Assembly: GCF_000337515.1 (NCBI RefSeq)
Contig: NZ_AOIQ01000007.1
Location: 1-35,196 of the forward strand
Origin: Halovivax asiaticus JCM 14624
GTDB lineage: Archaea > Halobacteriota > Halobacteria > Halobacteriales > Natrialbaceae
DNA length: 35,196 nucleotides
Direction of reading: 5' to 3'
Part shown: positions 22,634 to 32,364 of the stretch, one piece after another
Position numbering within the stretch: position 1 is the stretch's first letter
Layout of the letters: every line of letters starts with the position of its first letter
The notes under the pieces: model-generated
Seen by the model: the letters and a program-made list of their open reading frames with translations, nothing else
Told to the model about the DNA's origin: nothing
Databases searched by the model: none
Program-made: the position numbers and the translations under genes

Positions 22634-25042
22634 ATGGAGGGTGGTGATCAGGCAAACCCCGTAGACGAAGGAGAATCGAGTCACGACCGGACGACGGTCG
22701 CCGGGTCCGGAGACGGTGAGACAGCCGACTCGTCTGCGGGCGGGTCCGACGAGACAGGCACGAAAACTGGGGTGAAGCCGACAGACGGAGAACCTGCATC
22801 GCAATCGGCCGTCCCACAGGGCGATGGGGCGAGGACGGACACATCTGCGGATGCAGACACTGACAGGAACACGATCACGTTTCGATCCATGGCCGAGGAC
22901 GGTTCAGCACGTCTCAGCACCGTCGAGCGAGCGACTGACGAGCGACTCGACGACGGCGACATCGATCTGACCGATCCCGCGCTCTATCTCGACCGCGAGC
23001 AAAGCGAACTCGCCTTCCAGCGTCGTGTCCTCGCCGAAGCGCGCGACGAGACGAATCCGCTGCTCGAACGTGTTCGGTTCCTGGCCATCCTGACGGCCAA
23101 TCTCGACGAGTTCGTCCGGAAACGGATCGGCGGTCTCGATCGGCGCGCCCGAACGGGATCGGACGAACGATCCCCGGCTGGCCGAACGACCGACCAGCGA
23201 CTCACGGACGCGCTCTCCGAAGCGGGCGACATCCTGACCGCCCAGGCACGCTGTTACAGTGAGGAGATTCGTCCGGCACTGGCGGCCAACGGTATCGACA
23301 TCGTCGACTACGAAGCCCTCTCACCGGCCGCAACGGACGCGGCTCGATCGACGTTCGAGGAGTCGATCCTCCCAACCCTGACCCCGCTGACCTTCGACCC
23401 GGCCCACCCGTTCCCGTTCATCTCGAACCAGAGCCTCTCGCTGGCCGTCCTCACGAGACGTGAGTGTGACGACGGCGTCACGTTCTCGCGCATCAAGATC
23501 CCGCGCAATCGCGAGCGCTTCGTGTCGGTCGACTCCGAATCGACGTTCGTGCGCCTCGAAGACGTCGTCCGATCGAATCTCGACCTGCTGTTCCCCGACG
23601 TCGAGATCGTCGATACGGCGCTGTTCCGCGTGACGAGAAACGCCGAGGTGAGTCGCGCTGAGGAGGCAGACGACATGATCGAAGCGACCGAATCCATCCT
23701 CGACCGGCGACGGTTCGGGAACGTCGTCCGCCTCGAGATCGAACCCGATGCGCCCGCGGAGATCGTCGACATCCTCACGCGGGAGCTCGACCTGACGGAT
23801 CGACAGGTGTTCTCCCTCCCCGGCCCGCTCGAGTACCGCGACTTCCACCGGATCGCGTCGCTCGACCGGCCCGACCTCTCCGGACCGGACTGGATCCCCC
23901 AGCCCCACCCCCGTCTGGCAGTTGCCGCTCGCGACGAAAGCCGGACGATCTTCGACGCGATCCGGGCAAATGACGTCCTCCTCCACCATCCCTACCACTC
24001 GTTCGAGAAGACGGTCTGTCAGTTCCTCGAACAGGCGGCGAGAGATCCCGACGTGCTCGCGATCAAGGCCGCGATCTATCGAACGGCGAGCGATTCGCGG
24101 GTCATCGAGAGTCTCCTCACGGCCGCACGAAACGGCAAACAGGTCGCGGTGATGGTCGAACTCGCCGCCAGGTTCGACGAGCAGAACAATCTCGAATGGG
24201 TCGAGCGACTCGAGGCGGAGGGGATCCACGTCGCCTACGGCACCATCGGGTACAAGACCCACAGCAAGGCCGCCCTCGTCGTTCGCGACGAGGACGACGG
24301 AGTCGGACTCTACTCCCACATCGGGACCGGTAACTACCACTCAGAGACCGCGAAGGGATACGAGGATCTCGGATTGCTGACCGCCGATCCGGCGGTCGGC
24401 CGCGACCTTGTCCGACTCTTCAACTACTACACCGGACAGACGTTACACGACGACTACGAGGCGTTGCTGGTCGCTCCGGTCGAATTACGAGACCGCCTTC
24501 GGGCGGTGATTCGGGCGGAGGCCGAACGCGCACGAGCCGGCGAGACAGCGCGGCTGATCGTCAAGGTGAACCGACTTGAAGATCCGACGCTGATTCGAGA
24601 ACTGTACCGGGCGTCGATGGCCGGCGTCGAGATCGATTGCCTGGTTCGGGGAATTTGTCGACTTCGTCCCGGCATCGACGGGATCAGCGAGACGATCACC
24701 GTCCACAGCATCGTCGGTCGATTCCTCGAACACTCGCGAATCGTCTACGCACGCGACGGGGGATCTGGACGGTATTACGTCGGCTCGGCCGACTGGATGC
24801 AGCGCAACCTTGACGACCGCATCGAGACGCTCGTCCCGATCGAGGCCCGCCCGCTGCGTGACCGGCTCGACGCGATCCTCGAGACGCTGCTCGCAGACGA
24901 ACGCAATCGGTGGGTGATGCGAAGCGACGGTTCGTACGCACCCGTTCCCGCAAGCGACGATCCAGTCGATGCGCACGCAGCCTTCATGGAGCACGCCAGA
25001 CGCGACGCCAAGAGGCTCGACGGGAACCCCGTCGATAGCTGA
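22634..25042 (+). CDS. ppk1: Polyphosphate kinase 1
   Basis: Makes inorganic polyphosphate from the gamma-phosphate of ATP, reversibly. The PPK N-domain begins YLDREQSELAFQRRVLAEA. The two active-site histidines are His562 in LYSHIGTGNYH (the phospho-histidine in known PPK1) and His700 in RFLEHSRIVYA. The C-terminal YYVGSADWMQRNLDDRIE motif is conserved. ATG 22634 with GAGGTGAAGGGA just upstream gives 802 residues. The first 80 or so are an acidic, Ser/Thr/Gly/Asp-rich, low-complexity extension not found in a standard PPK1 of about 700 residues. An internal ATG (MAEDGSARLST) could be the true start if the extension is not translated. Second gene after the metallophosphatase. Confidence 0.96.
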   Translation: MEGGDQANPVDEGESSHDRTTVAGSGDGETADSSAGGSDETGTKTGVKPTDGEPASQSAVPQGDGARTDTSADADTDRNTITFRSMAEDGSARLSTVERATDERLDDGDIDLTDPALYLDREQSELAFQRRVLAEARDETNPLLERVRFLAILTANLDEFVRKRIGGLDRRARTGSDERSPAGRTTDQRLTDALSEAGDILTAQARCYSEEIRPALAANGIDIVDYEALSPAATDAARSTFEESILPTLTPLTFDPAHPFPFISNQSLSLAVLTRRECDDGVTFSRIKIPRNRERFVSVDSESTFVRLEDVVRSNLDLLFPDVEIVDTALFRVTRNAEVSRAEEADDMIEATESILDRRRFGNVVRLEIEPDAPAEIVDILTRELDLTDRQVFSLPGPLEYRDFHRIASLDRPDLSGPDWIPQPHPRLAVAARDESRTIFDAIRANDVLLHHPYHSFEKTVCQFLEQAARDPDVLAIKAAIYRTASDSRVIESLLTAARNGKQVAVMVELAARFDEQNNLEWVERLEAEGIHVAYGTIGYKTHSKAALVVRDEDDGVGLYSHIGTGNYHSETAKGYEDLGLLTADPAVGRDLVRLFNYYTGQTLHDDYEALLVAPVELRDRLRAVIRAEAERARAGETARLIVKVNRLEDPTLIRELYRASMAGVEIDCLVRGICRLRPGIDGISETITVHSIVGRFLEHSRIVYARDGGSGRYYVGSADWMQRNLDDRIETLVPIEARPLRDRLDAILETLLADERNRWVMRSDGSYAPVPASDDPVDAHAAFMEHARRDAKRLDGNPVDS

Positions 25043-25085
25043 TCACTGGGTCAACAACTGATCGGTGAGTCGACGACTGATCGGA
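25039..25085. repeat. 19-base tandem repeats at the ppk1 end
   Basis: CTGATCACTGGGTCAACAA (25039-25057) and CTGATCGGTGAGTCGACGA (25058-25076) share 14 of 19 bases, followed by a third partial CTGATCGGA. The first unit contains the ppk1 stop codon. They lie in the gap between convergent ppk1 and asparaginase genes. Confidence 0.65.
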
Positions 25086-25114
25086 GGACGGGGCAGGGCC
25101 AGCAGTCCGTCTCC

Positions 25115-26089
25115 TCAGTCCCAAGCCACGGCCGTCTGCATCCCCTCACTGTTGAACGCCGAGCCGACGGTTCCGTCCGCGTCGATGGCGATGACGCCGG
25201 CGTTTGCGCCGGTGAGTTCGCCGAACTCCTCCATCGCGAGCGTCGTCGCCGCATCGGCGTCGAGCCCGCGTTCGACGTGGCGGGCGACTCGTCGCGAGAG
25301 CGTGACCCGGGCGATGTCCTCCCCGGCGCCCGTGGCGCTGACTCCTGCCGCCGGACAGCAGTAGAAGCCGGAGCCGACCTGCGGAACGTCGCCGACGCGG
25401 CCCGCGAACGCGAGCCACCGACCACCCGTCGAGGTCGCCGCCGCGATCCGGTCACCGTCGCGGGCGACGACACCGACGGTGTCGTGGTCGTGCTCGTCGT
25501 CGACACCCGGCGTCCGGGAGCCGTCGGCCGTCGTGGACGAGTCGGTCGATGTGGCCGACGTGTTCGCCGCCGAGTCATCCGTCTCCGCATCGCGACCGTC
25601 CGGATCCGACCGGCCGTACTTGTCCGCGATCCAGTCCAGGTGCTCGCGCGGACCGCCATCCGGGGCGTCGAGTGCCGCCCACTTCTCGCGGGTGCGTTCT
25701 GACCAGAGGTCGACGCCGGTCTCGACGTCGAACGCCTCGGCCAGCGAGACGGCGTGCTCGCCGGCGATGAACCCGTGTGGCGTCTCTTCCATGACGAGTC
25801 TGGCGACGCTGACAGCGTGTTCGACGCCGGGCATGGAACACGCGGCGCCGACGGCCCGGTCGTCGGTCATGACGCCCGCGTCGGTTCTGACGACGCCATC
25901 CGACTGGACGGCACCGCCGACTCCAGCGTTGAACCGCGGTGACGATTCGAGCACCCTGATGGCCGCCTCGACCGCGTCGAGTGGCGTCTCGGCTGCCACC
26001 CCGGTCTCGGCGGCGTCGTCGAGGACCGCCTGTCTCGGTTCCGGTTCTTCCGGCCGGCTCCCTGCACCCCCGTGGACGATGACCTGCAT
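25115..26089 (-). CDS. Isoaspartyl peptidase/L-asparaginase (type 2, Ntn hydrolase)
   Basis: N-terminal-nucleophile hydrolase that self-cleaves and then hydrolyses isoaspartyl dipeptides and/or asparagine. MQVIVHGGAGS starts the alpha part, and FNAGVGGAVQSDGVVRTDAGVM is the conserved middle. The cleavage site is HD|TVGVVARDG with the nucleophile threonine, and later GAGEDIARV and NSEGM. Just before the Thr is a Ser/Thr/Asp-rich linker (about DGRDAETDDS to GVDDEHDHD), probably disordered and trimmed off. The residue before the nucleophile is Asp, not the usual Gly of bacterial enzymes. ATG 26089 gives 324 residues; the frame upstream to 26290 is not homologous. An ATTATT box (26113-26118, minus strand) lies about 25 bases upstream. 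Confidence 0.92.
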   Translation of the reverse strand: MQVIVHGGAGSRPEEPEPRQAVLDDAAETGVAAETPLDAVEAAIRVLESSPRFNAGVGGAVQSDGVVRTDAGVMTDDRAVGAACSMPGVEHAVSVARLVMEETPHGFIAGEHAVSLAEAFDVETGVDLWSERTREKWAALDAPDGGPREHLDWIADKYGRSDPDGRDAETDDSAANTSATSTDSSTTADGSRTPGVDDEHDHDTVGVVARDGDRIAAATSTGGRWLAFAGRVGDVPQVGSGFYCCPAAGVSATGAGEDIARVTLSRRVARHVERGLDADAATTLAMEEFGELTGANAGVIAIDADGTVGSAFNSEGMQTAVAWD

Positions 26090-26238
26090 GCCCGGAGACT
26101 GCCACCGCGACGGAATAATCGTCCCGGTCTCCCTACAGCGTGGCCACGACTTCCGACAGTTGACGGCGCTGGTGGGAAGGCGCGAGGCGATCGGTGGGAT
26201 TTTGCCGGTCGTCGCACAAGGGACGGATCGACTGACCA

Positions 26239-26592
26239 GTGAATCAGGACGACGGGTCGGTGAGTGAATGGATCGCGTGGCTTCGCGCACACGAGCGAAC
26301 GCTCTGGGTGATCGCGATCCTCTTCTACGGCGTCGGCGATACGATCACGACTGGGCTCGGGCTCTGGGGCACCGAGGCGATGGAGATCGGACCGATCGTG
26401 GCACCGCTGGTCGACTGGCACGGGCCGGTCGGCCTCCTCGTCGTGAAGGTGACGACGCTGTCGGGGTTTTACGTCCTCTGGCACGTGATGTCGACGCCAA
26501 AGCGGGTCGCAATCCCGTTCGCACTGGCGTTCGTCGGCACAGTCGTAACCGGCTGGAACGTCGCGATCGTGTCCACCGGGTTCGGCACGTGA
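26239..26592 (+). CDS. Small haloarchaeal membrane protein
   Basis: A 117-residue protein with three predicted membrane helices, about residues 20-42 (LWVIAILFYGVGDTITTGLGL), 58-82 (GPVGLLVVKVTTLSGFYVLWHV) and 88-112 (AIPFALAFVGTVVTGWNVAIVS). The FYGVGDTITT segment with an Asp inside the first helix resembles small haloarchaeal membrane proteins of the DUF5658 type, but I am not sure of the name. GTG 26239 is the only reasonable start and precedes a short soluble, acidic N-terminus. Function is unknown. It is divergent from the asparaginase gene and 94 bases upstream of icd. Confidence 0.75.
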   Translation: MNQDDGSVSEWIAWLRAHERTLWVIAILFYGVGDTITTGLGLWGTEAMEIGPIVAPLVDWHGPVGLLVVKVTTLSGFYVLWHVMSTPKRVAIPFALAFVGTVVTGWNVAIVSTGFGT

Positions 26593-26686
26593 GCCGGCAA
26601 AACGTGCGGAGTTTTTCGGGATAGGTGCGCGATCCCGCGGGGAAATGGATGCGCTTTTAGGCGCGGTGACGGGAGATACGGACGAG

Positions 26687-27949
<1,263 letters not shown>

Positions 27950-27964
27950 GAGCCACTCGCGCAG

Positions 27965-27985
27965 TCAGAACGCCTGGCGTTCTGA
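27965..27985 (+). terminator. Perfect hairpin after icd
   Basis: TCAGAACGCC and GGCGTTCTGA are 10-base perfect inverted arms around one central base, 16 bases after the icd stop. The sequence that follows begins TAATAT. It can fold as an 8-bp stem with a 5-base loop and probably ends or stabilises the icd mRNA. Confidence 0.65.
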
Positions 27986-28343
27986 TAATATCGAGACGCT
28001 CGCGTACCCGCGATTCGACGCCGGGGAAATTTTTCTGTGGCCGGCATACCGACTCGACACGGCGACAGGTGCGTTCGTGTCGACGGGAATCGGAGGCGTC
28101 ACTCGACCATCGCCATCACGGGAGGAGTCAGTCAGTCATCGCCGTCGTAGCCAGGACGACGGACGCACAGACAGCCGACATAGATTCGCAGGAACATCGA
28201 GGAAACAGCGACGCACTGCGAGGAAATCTCGATTCGTGCCGCTTCCTGAGAACCGATCGATTGGGACGGGCTGTCACCAATCGAGTGTCACGCGGTGGGA
28301 ACGGCCCTGTACTCATTTGACACTGTTCGACATCGATTCCACC
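27986..28343. other. Intergenic region, no gene seen
   Basis: About 360 bases before the amphi-Trp gene. An AATTTTTCT run at about 28026-28034 might be a remnant promoter. Frames that remain open across it give Ser/Arg-rich peptides with no recognisable features. Confidence 0.5.
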
Positions 28344-28586
28344 ATGCCCGAAGAAGTACTGTTCAAGACTGAGGAAGTCCGGTCACGAACCGAAATCGCC
28401 GACGCACTCGTCGAGGCGGCCGAACAGATCGAAGACGGGACGGTCAAGCTCGACAGTCCGACCGACGACTACCGGGCCGAGGTGCCGTACGAGGCTCGGT
28501 TCGAGGTCGAACTCGAGCGGCTCACCGATTCAGAAACCGGCGAACAGCGCTACGAACTGGAGTACGAGATTCGCTGGACCGAGTGA
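28344..28586 (+). CDS. Amphi-Trp domain protein
   Basis: A small protein of 80 residues matching the haloarchaeal amphi-Trp pattern. An amphipathic helix (SRTEIADALVEAAEQIEDGTVKL) is followed by alternating beta strands with charged and hydrophobic residues (YEARFEVELERL) and a closing ELEYEIRWTE with the name-giving tryptophan. Function of the family is unknown; proteins are cytoplasmic. ATG 28344 (MPEEVLFKTEEV) is where family similarity begins. The frame runs open upstream to 28077, but that part is unlike any protein. Convergent with the ABC permease gene, 30 bases apart. Confidence 0.86.
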   Translation: MPEEVLFKTEEVRSRTEIADALVEAAEQIEDGTVKLDSPTDDYRAEVPYEARFEVELERLTDSETGEQRYELEYEIRWTE

Positions 28587-28616
28587 CGACCGGGACGAAT
28601 CAGACAGTCGTCGGGC

Positions 28617-29483
28617 CTACAGGTCGGCCTTCTCGAACCGATAGTAGCCGATCGCGACCGGGACGACGACCCAGACCAGCAGTAGCAGGGCGCCGAACCA
28701 CTCCTGCAGGAAGAACGGGGTGTCGCCGGCGACGCGGTCGGCCGGCGCCGCGAACGTCGGATCGAGGTTGAAGCGGAACATGACCGGGAACACCTGGCCC
28801 TCGACCAGCGTCGAGGCCGCGTACGCGAACGACTGGAGCGGGTTCAATTGCTGGGCAAAGAGATACCAGGTCGCTGGATACTCGGTCGGGAACCCGTCGT
28901 GGGCGAAGTAGTAGACGCCGGCGGTGAGCAGTTCCCAGAACGCGAAGAAGATCATGAACGTGCCGACGGTGAGCGCCATCGCACGGCCGCGAGAGGCGAC
29001 GCCGGCGGAGACGCCGACCGCGAGGCCGACGAACGCGACGCCGTACAGGACCGACAGTGCACCCAACGACGCCAGATCGACGATCGGTGCGCCGCCGAAG
29101 AGGACGATACTCAGGACCAGCGCGACCACGAACGAGAGGACGACTGCGAGACCGATCACCGCGGCTCGGCCGAGCAGTTTGCCAAAGACCACGTCGGCCC
29201 GGTTCGGCGGAAGACCGAGCAAGAGTTTCAGGCTCCCCGACCGGCGTTCGCCGACGATGGCCATGTAGCCGCCGATGAGGGCGGCGATCGGAACCAGCAC
29301 CCCGAGCGGGATCGCGAGGAAGCCGAGCATTTCGCCGGCCGCGATGTCCTCGCCGGTCGCCCAGACGATGATGTAGCCGAGCGCTGAGAGGCCAACGAGT
29401 AGGCCGATGATCGACCACAGCAGTTTCGAACGGCCGGCATCGGCGAAGTCCTTCTTCGCCACGGTGAGCGTGTGACCCGTCAT
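28617..29483 (-). CDS. ABC-2 type exporter permease (NosY-like)
   Basis: Membrane subunit of an ABC exporter, 288 residues. It has about six transmembrane helices: LLWSIIGLLVGLSALGYIIVW, LGFLAIPLGVLVPIAALIGGYMAI, AAVIGLAVVLSFVVALVLSIVLF, VLYGVAFVGLAVGVSAGVAS, AMALTVGTFMIFFAFWELLTAGVYYF and a C-terminal LLLLVWVVVPVAIGYYRF. The GERRSGSLKLLLGLPPNRADVVFGKLLG loop is typical of ABC-2/NosY permeases. An extracellular loop (about 200-255) separates the last helices. The start overlaps the ATPase stop by 4 bases (29480-29483), so the two subunits form one operon and complex. Substrate unknown; there are no nos genes nearby. Confidence 0.91.
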   Translation of the reverse strand: MTGHTLTVAKKDFADAGRSKLLWSIIGLLVGLSALGYIIVWATGEDIAAGEMLGFLAIPLGVLVPIAALIGGYMAIVGERRSGSLKLLLGLPPNRADVVFGKLLGRAAVIGLAVVLSFVVALVLSIVLFGGAPIVDLASLGALSVLYGVAFVGLAVGVSAGVASRGRAMALTVGTFMIFFAFWELLTAGVYYFAHDGFPTEYPATWYLFAQQLNPLQSFAYAASTLVEGQVFPVMFRFNLDPTFAAPADRVAGDTPFFLQEWFGALLLLVWVVVPVAIGYYRFEKADL

Positions 29484-30469
29484 TCGTCACCTCCGGCGTT
29501 CGCCACCCTTCGATCCGGCGCCGACTCGACGTCACCGGCGAGCGTCGTAGCCGCGGCCTCGTCACCTTCGATCAGCGTCGTGAACATCGATTCGAGCGAC
29601 GTCTCCTCGATCCGGAGATCGGTGAGTTCGACGCCGGCGTCGGCGACCGTCGTGACGACGAGCGGTTTCGCCGCGGGTCGCTCGACGAACGCCTCGAGTC
29701 GGTGTCCGGTCGCCGTGACGTTCGAGACGCCGTCGATCGCGGCCACCGCGTCGACGACACCGTCGAGCGCGCTCGCGGCCGTGATCGTCATCGTCGCGCC
29801 ACCACCGACAGATTCGCGTAACCCGTCGATCGTATCGAGCGCGATGAGTTCCCCCGCACGGAGGATCCCGACGCGGTCGCAGACCGACTCGACGTGTTCT
29901 AAGATGTGACTCGAGAAGAACACGGTCGTCCCGCGTTCGGCCTCCGCCCGGACGAGATCCTGCATCTCGTTGATCCCGGTCGGGTCGAGCCCGGTCGAGG
30001 GTTCGTCCATGATGAGCAGGTCCGGGTCCCCTGCGAGGGCCATACCGGTCGCGAGGCGCTGACGCATGCCCTTGGAGTAGCCGCCGGCGGCGCGGTCGCC
30101 GTCCTCGGGCGAGAGACCGACGCGCGCCAGGAGGTCGTCCGGCGACTGATCGGCTCCTTTCGTCTGGATCGCGAACTCGATGTGTTTTCGTCCCGTGAGA
30201 CGATCGTACACCGAGAAACCCTCGGGGAGGATGCCGACCCGCTGGCTGATCTCGTCAGACCCCGTCTGGGCGTCGTATCCCAGAACCGTCGCCGAGCCCG
30301 CCGTCGGCCGGGTGAAATCGAGCAACATGTTGATCGTCGTCGACTTCCCTGCGCCATTGGGCCCCAGAAAGCCGAAGACTTCCCCCTCCTCGATCTCGAG
30401 GTCGAGCCCGGAGACGGCCGTGAGATCGCCGAATCGTTTCGTCAGTCCGTCGGTTCGTATTGCAGTCAT
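29480..30469 (-). CDS. ABC exporter ATP-binding subunit
   Basis: Energises the adjacent permease. Walker A is GPNGAGKST at residues 36-44, the signature is YSKGMRQR (about 130-137, a variant of LSGGQ common in this family), Walker B is LLIMDEPSTGLDP (about 150-162), and FFSSHILEHVE carries the switch histidine. Beyond about residue 215 there is a C-terminal regulatory extension (TMTITAASALDGVV to ETSLESMFTTLIEG), as in CcmA/NosF-like ATPases. The tail is acidic and Ala-rich. ATG 30469 gives 329 residues. First gene of the two-gene operon with the permease. Confidence 0.94.
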   Translation of the reverse strand: MTAIRTDGLTKRFGDLTAVSGLDLEIEEGEVFGFLGPNGAGKSTTINMLLDFTRPTAGSATVLGYDAQTGSDEISQRVGILPEGFSVYDRLTGRKHIEFAIQTKGADQSPDDLLARVGLSPEDGDRAAGGYSKGMRQRLATGMALAGDPDLLIMDEPSTGLDPTGINEMQDLVRAEAERGTTVFFSSHILEHVESVCDRVGILRAGELIALDTIDGLRESVGGGATMTITAASALDGVVDAVAAIDGVSNVTATGHRLEAFVERPAAKPLVVTTVADAGVELTDLRIEETSLESMFTTLIEGDEAAATTLAGDVESAPDRRVANAGGDE

Positions 30470-30612
30470 AGCTATCGTTGAGCCTCCCCCACAGTTCTCG
30501 TGAGGGTCACAGCGGTGGCTCCAAATAGGTTGTCATTTCGCTGACGCCCTCGTCAGTCACTTGTTTCTAAACGACCACGGCTGTGCGACCGGCGACACAG
30601 CTGAAGGGAGGC

Positions 30613-30656
30613 AACGTATCGCCGCACCAGAAGGAAGATAACGCATCGCCGCACCA
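30613..30656. repeat. 17-base direct repeat with 27-base period
   Basis: AACGTATCGCCGCACCA (30613-30629) recurs as AACGCATCGCCGCACCA (30640-30656) with one mismatch. The copies lie in the divergent gap between the ABC operon and the DUF5817-like gene, about 75-118 bases before the latter's ATG. A binding-site pair is possible. Confidence 0.7.
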
Positions 30657-30730
30657 CGGACGCGACACGCGTTCGGAAAATCGGAACCGTGACCGAGAAA
30701 TTCAACAGGCATCCGGGAGAACGACCAGAT

Positions 30731-31255
30731 ATGTACGCGGTGGTCGGCTGTAGCGAGTGTTCCGCCCTCTGGATCGTCGAGGGACGATCAGAGACGAGCC
30801 AGTGTCCGCGCTGTGGCTCTCGCCGGCCGTTCGATGCCCGAAAGAAGTTCGTCGAGACCGAGGACGCCGAACACGCACGCGAGGTGCGCGCGTCGATGCT
30901 CGCGAATCGCCAGGACGAGGGCGAGGCATTCGCGAGCGTGGACTCGGTCTCGGAGCTCGAATCACAGGTCGAAGACGGCGTCGTCGACGACGAGACGTAC
31001 CTCGCAGAATCTGGGCTCGACGTCGACGAAGTGACGGCGGCTGGCGAGCGCGACCCCCGTGGGTCGACCAGCAGTGGAAGTCGCAAGGAGATCGTCGAAC
31101 GGGCGATCGAGGAACTCGACCGGCCGACCGCCGACGAAGCGATCGCCTACGCCGAGGAACGCGGCGTTCCCTCGTCGTACACCGAACGGGCGCTCGAGAA
31201 GCTCGTCCGAACAGGTGACGCCAGCGAGAGTCGTGGGCGGTATCGACTGCTGTAG
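30731..31255 (+). CDS. DUF5817-like zinc-ribbon and winged-helix protein
   Basis: A 174-residue haloarchaeal protein. The N-terminal zinc ribbon is CSECSALWIVEGRSETSQCPRCG (CxxC and CxxC, residues 7-29), followed by a basic helix RRPFDARKKFVETED. The acidic middle is probably flexible. The C-terminus (about 115-174, KEIVERAIEELDRPTADEAIAYAEERGVPSSYTERALEKLVRTGDA) looks like a winged helix, so DNA binding is plausible. ATG 30731 (MYAVVGCSECSALW) is chosen because the domain begins there; a GTG at 30689 would add 14 residues. Function unknown. Divergent from the ABC operon, convergent with the PhzF-like gene. Confidence 0.85.
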   Translation: MYAVVGCSECSALWIVEGRSETSQCPRCGSRRPFDARKKFVETEDAEHAREVRASMLANRQDEGEAFASVDSVSELESQVEDGVVDDETYLAESGLDVDEVTAAGERDPRGSTSSGSRKEIVERAIEELDRPTADEAIAYAEERGVPSSYTERALEKLVRTGDASESRGRYRLL

Positions 31256-31281
31256 GCGTAGCGGGCGGCCGTGACGGCTTC

Positions 31282-32262
31282 TCAGGGTTCGATGATGTCG
31301 TCCTCGGTGACCGACGGGACCGCCAGCTCACCGGTCATCGAGACGATTCCGTGTCCACCGACGCGAACGTCGCCGTCGACACGGACCCGGACGCGGCCGG
31401 GGCGATCGACGTAGTGGCCCTGTTCCATCACGAGTTCCGTCGGGGCCGACTCGTCGATCGAGACGGCGACGCTCGTATCGCCGCCGGTGCCCGCGGTGAC
31501 CGTCCCGCCGGTGTCGCCGGAGAAGGCCCCGAATCGACGCAGGTACGCCCCCGCCGCGCCGCTCGCGGTGCCGGTGACGGGATCTTCGGGAACGCCCGCA
31601 CCCGGCGCGAACATCCGCCCGTGGGCCGTCGAGTCGGCCTCGAGTGCATCGAACGTGAAGAGGTAGATGCCGGTCGCGTCGACCTCGTCCGCCAGCGTCT
31701 CGATCTTCGCCATGTCTGGCTCGGCACCGCCGACGTCCTGCAGGTAAGTGATAGGGACGATCAGGAAGGGGAGTCCCGTTGAGGAGACTGCCAGGGGAAG
31801 GTCCGCGCCGACACCTTCGAGGGCAGCGACCTCGACGCCGAGCGCCTCGGCGACGCGATCGTAATCGAGATCGACCTCGCGAATCGTCGGGGCGTCCTGA
31901 GTCATCCACGCCGTCCCGTCGGATTCGATCTCGACGCCGAGCACCCCAACGTTGGTCTCGATGGTCGCCGTCCCCGGTTCCAATCGGCCGGTTTCGTGTG
32001 CCGCGACCAGCGTCCCGATCGTCGCGTGCCCGCAGAGGTCGACCTCCTGGGTCGGCGTGAAGTACTGGAGGCGATAGTCGGCGTCGGCACTCTCACTCGC
32101 GAACGCCGTCTCGCTGACCGAGAGTTCGTTCGCGATCGCCTGGCGCTGTTCGTCGACGAGTTCGTCGGCCTCGAAGACGACGCCGGCGGGGTTGCCGGCG
32201 AGTGGCTCGTCGGTGAATGCGTCGACGAGCCTGACCGATGCCGTGAGTGCTCCGTTGTTCAT
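31282..32262 (-). CDS. PhzF family isomerase/epimerase
   Basis: Member of the PhzF/diaminopimelate-epimerase-like fold, 326 residues, cytoplasmic; the physiological substrate is unknown. The two-domain pattern is clear: VRLVDAFTDEPLAGNPAGVVF at the start, SETAF with the catalytic glutamate, RLQYFTPTQEVDLCGHATIGTL (about 67-88), then MFAPGAGVPEDPVTGTASGAAGAYL and the EQGHYVDRPGRV ending. All fit active PhzF proteins. ATG 32262 gives the family start; codons beyond it to 32319 are not similar. The thiC gene is 102 bases upstream on the same strand. Co-transcription is possible but not required. Confidence 0.91.
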   Translation of the reverse strand: MNNGALTASVRLVDAFTDEPLAGNPAGVVFEADELVDEQRQAIANELSVSETAFASESADADYRLQYFTPTQEVDLCGHATIGTLVAAHETGRLEPGTATIETNVGVLGVEIESDGTAWMTQDAPTIREVDLDYDRVAEALGVEVAALEGVGADLPLAVSSTGLPFLIVPITYLQDVGGAEPDMAKIETLADEVDATGIYLFTFDALEADSTAHGRMFAPGAGVPEDPVTGTASGAAGAYLRRFGAFSGDTGGTVTAGTGGDTSVAVSIDESAPTELVMEQGHYVDRPGRVRVRVDGDVRVGGHGIVSMTGELAVPSVTEDDIIEP

Positions 32263-32364
32263 GCAGGCCCGAACGGTGTGGGACGGTTTAGTCGTGGCGA
32301 CAGCGGCCCACCAATTCACTCACGCATCACGGCGAGTGGAGCGGGCAGCGCTGCACCGTTACGA

